Source: CAWDLX01 sp046728155 (GTDB lineage: Bacteria > Actinomycetota > Actinomycetes > Mycobacteriales > Micromonosporaceae). Taken from it: a stretch of DNA of 19,633 nt. The notes below the pieces were generated by a model, which was given only the letters and a program-made list of their open reading frames with translations, was not told the DNA's origin and did no database searches. Shown in pieces: positions 19,285 to 19,633 of this stretch. Each line of letters begins with the position of its first letter. The stretch's first letter is position 1. The DNA lies in NCBI GenBank assembly GCA_046728155.1, contig JBKPDY010000169.1, positions 1-19,633 of the forward strand, read 5' to 3'. A program made the translations under genes and the position numbers.

Positions 19285-19633
19285 TCAGCTCGTCGGAGCT
19301 GGACTCGTGGGCGTGGGCGACCCGGAGGAAACGATCAGGTCGACCGGCGAACCGGCCGTCACGGCGGTACCGGCCGCCGGATTCGTTCGGATCACCTGAC
19401 CCTGCGGCACCGTGGTGCTCGGCTCAGTACTCACGTTGCGCGGGGTGAGCCCGAGTGCCCGCACCGCCGACGCGGCATCCGCTGGAGTCTTCCCCGACAG
19501 ATCCGGGATCTTGATGGTAACCGGCACGGTCGTCGTCGGCGGTGCCGTGGTTGTCTGCGTCGTCGGCGGTGGGGTGGTCGTCGCGGGCGGGGTGGTGGTC
19601 GCCGCAGGCGTCGTCCGGGGAGTTGTCGTTGTT
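19285..19633 (-). CDS. C-terminal end of a PASTA-domain protein (5' end outside window)
   Basis: The visible 115 residues consist of a Thr/Pro/Ala-rich linker (about the first 35) followed by one PASTA domain (IKIPDLSGKTPADAASAV, LGLTPRNVS, VPQGQVIRTNPAAGTAV, SPVDLIVSSG) and a short Ser/Pro/Thr tail. The frame remains open to the window edge, so the start is not seen; an internal GTG at 19527 would give only the bare PASTA domain and is unlikely to be the real start. PASTA domains sense peptidoglycan fragments and occur in kinases and penicillin-binding proteins. Which enzyme lies upstream cannot be told. The linker composition is like the C-terminal tail of PknB in this window. Confidence 0.8.
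   Translation of the reverse strand, partial: TTTTPRTTPAATTTPPATTTPPPTTQTTTAPPTTTVPVTIKIPDLSGKTPADAASAVRALGLTPRNVSTEPSTTVPQGQVIRTNPAAGTAVTAGSPVDLIVSSGSPTPTSPAPTS

Overview
The window looks like chromosomal DNA from a high-GC actinobacterium, most likely of the Micromonosporales type. Signs are the very high GC at third codon positions, frequent GTG starts, and the actinobacterial cell-wall and Ser/Thr phosphosignalling block fhaA-fhaB-pstP-rodA-pbpA-pknA-pknB. The genus assignment is inference; the strand layout and the small accessory families (DUF2637, DUF397, DUF5753) fit it.

Layout. (1) 31-2404, plus strand: a DUF881 envelope protein, a class E sortase, a 56-residue membrane protein and a class I glutamine amidotransferase (trpG/pabA), closely packed. 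(2) 2431-11312, minus strand, converging on the first block: pknB, pknA, pbpA, rodA, pstP, fhaB and fhaA, transcribed from fhaA towards pknB. (3) 11637-11719, plus strand: tRNA-Leu(CAG) with a terminator-like hairpin, followed by about 700 bases without a convincing gene but with hairpins and a direct repeat. (4) 12432-15337, plus strand: a DUF2637 membrane protein with a C-terminal helix-turn-helix, then a two-gene nucleotide-sugar epimerase / WecG-TagA glycosyltransferase pair. (5) 15526-16512, plus strand: an adenosine-deaminase-family enzyme that appears to be leaderless. (6) 16593-17665, minus strand: an XRE/DUF5753 regulator coupled to a DUF397 protein. (7) 17666-19633: a loosely packed end with a 74-residue conserved-looking protein, a Thr/Pro-rich secreted protein with a C-terminal membrane anchor, and the 3' end of a PASTA-domain protein that leaves the window.

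How the genes work together. Block 2 couples peptidoglycan synthesis (RodA glycosyltransferase plus PbpA transpeptidase) to Ser/Thr phosphorylation (PknA, PknB), its reversal (PstP) and phosphothreonine readers (FhaA, FhaB). The sortase and DUF881 genes also act at the envelope, and the glycosyltransferase pair probably builds a surface glycan.

The most unusual observation is in block 2. From the fhaB stop to pknB, every junction is closed by start/stop overlaps. Where real genes are separated by 52-96 bases, the gap is filled exactly by one or two tiny ORFs of 16-25 codons. Each begins on the upstream gene's stop (ATGA or TGATG) and ends on the downstream gene's start (ATGA or GTGA). A ribosome could thus pass from fhaB to pknB without an untranslated gap, which suggests a termination-reinitiation relay. 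No CRISPR array, insertion sequence or obvious prophage gene was seen.
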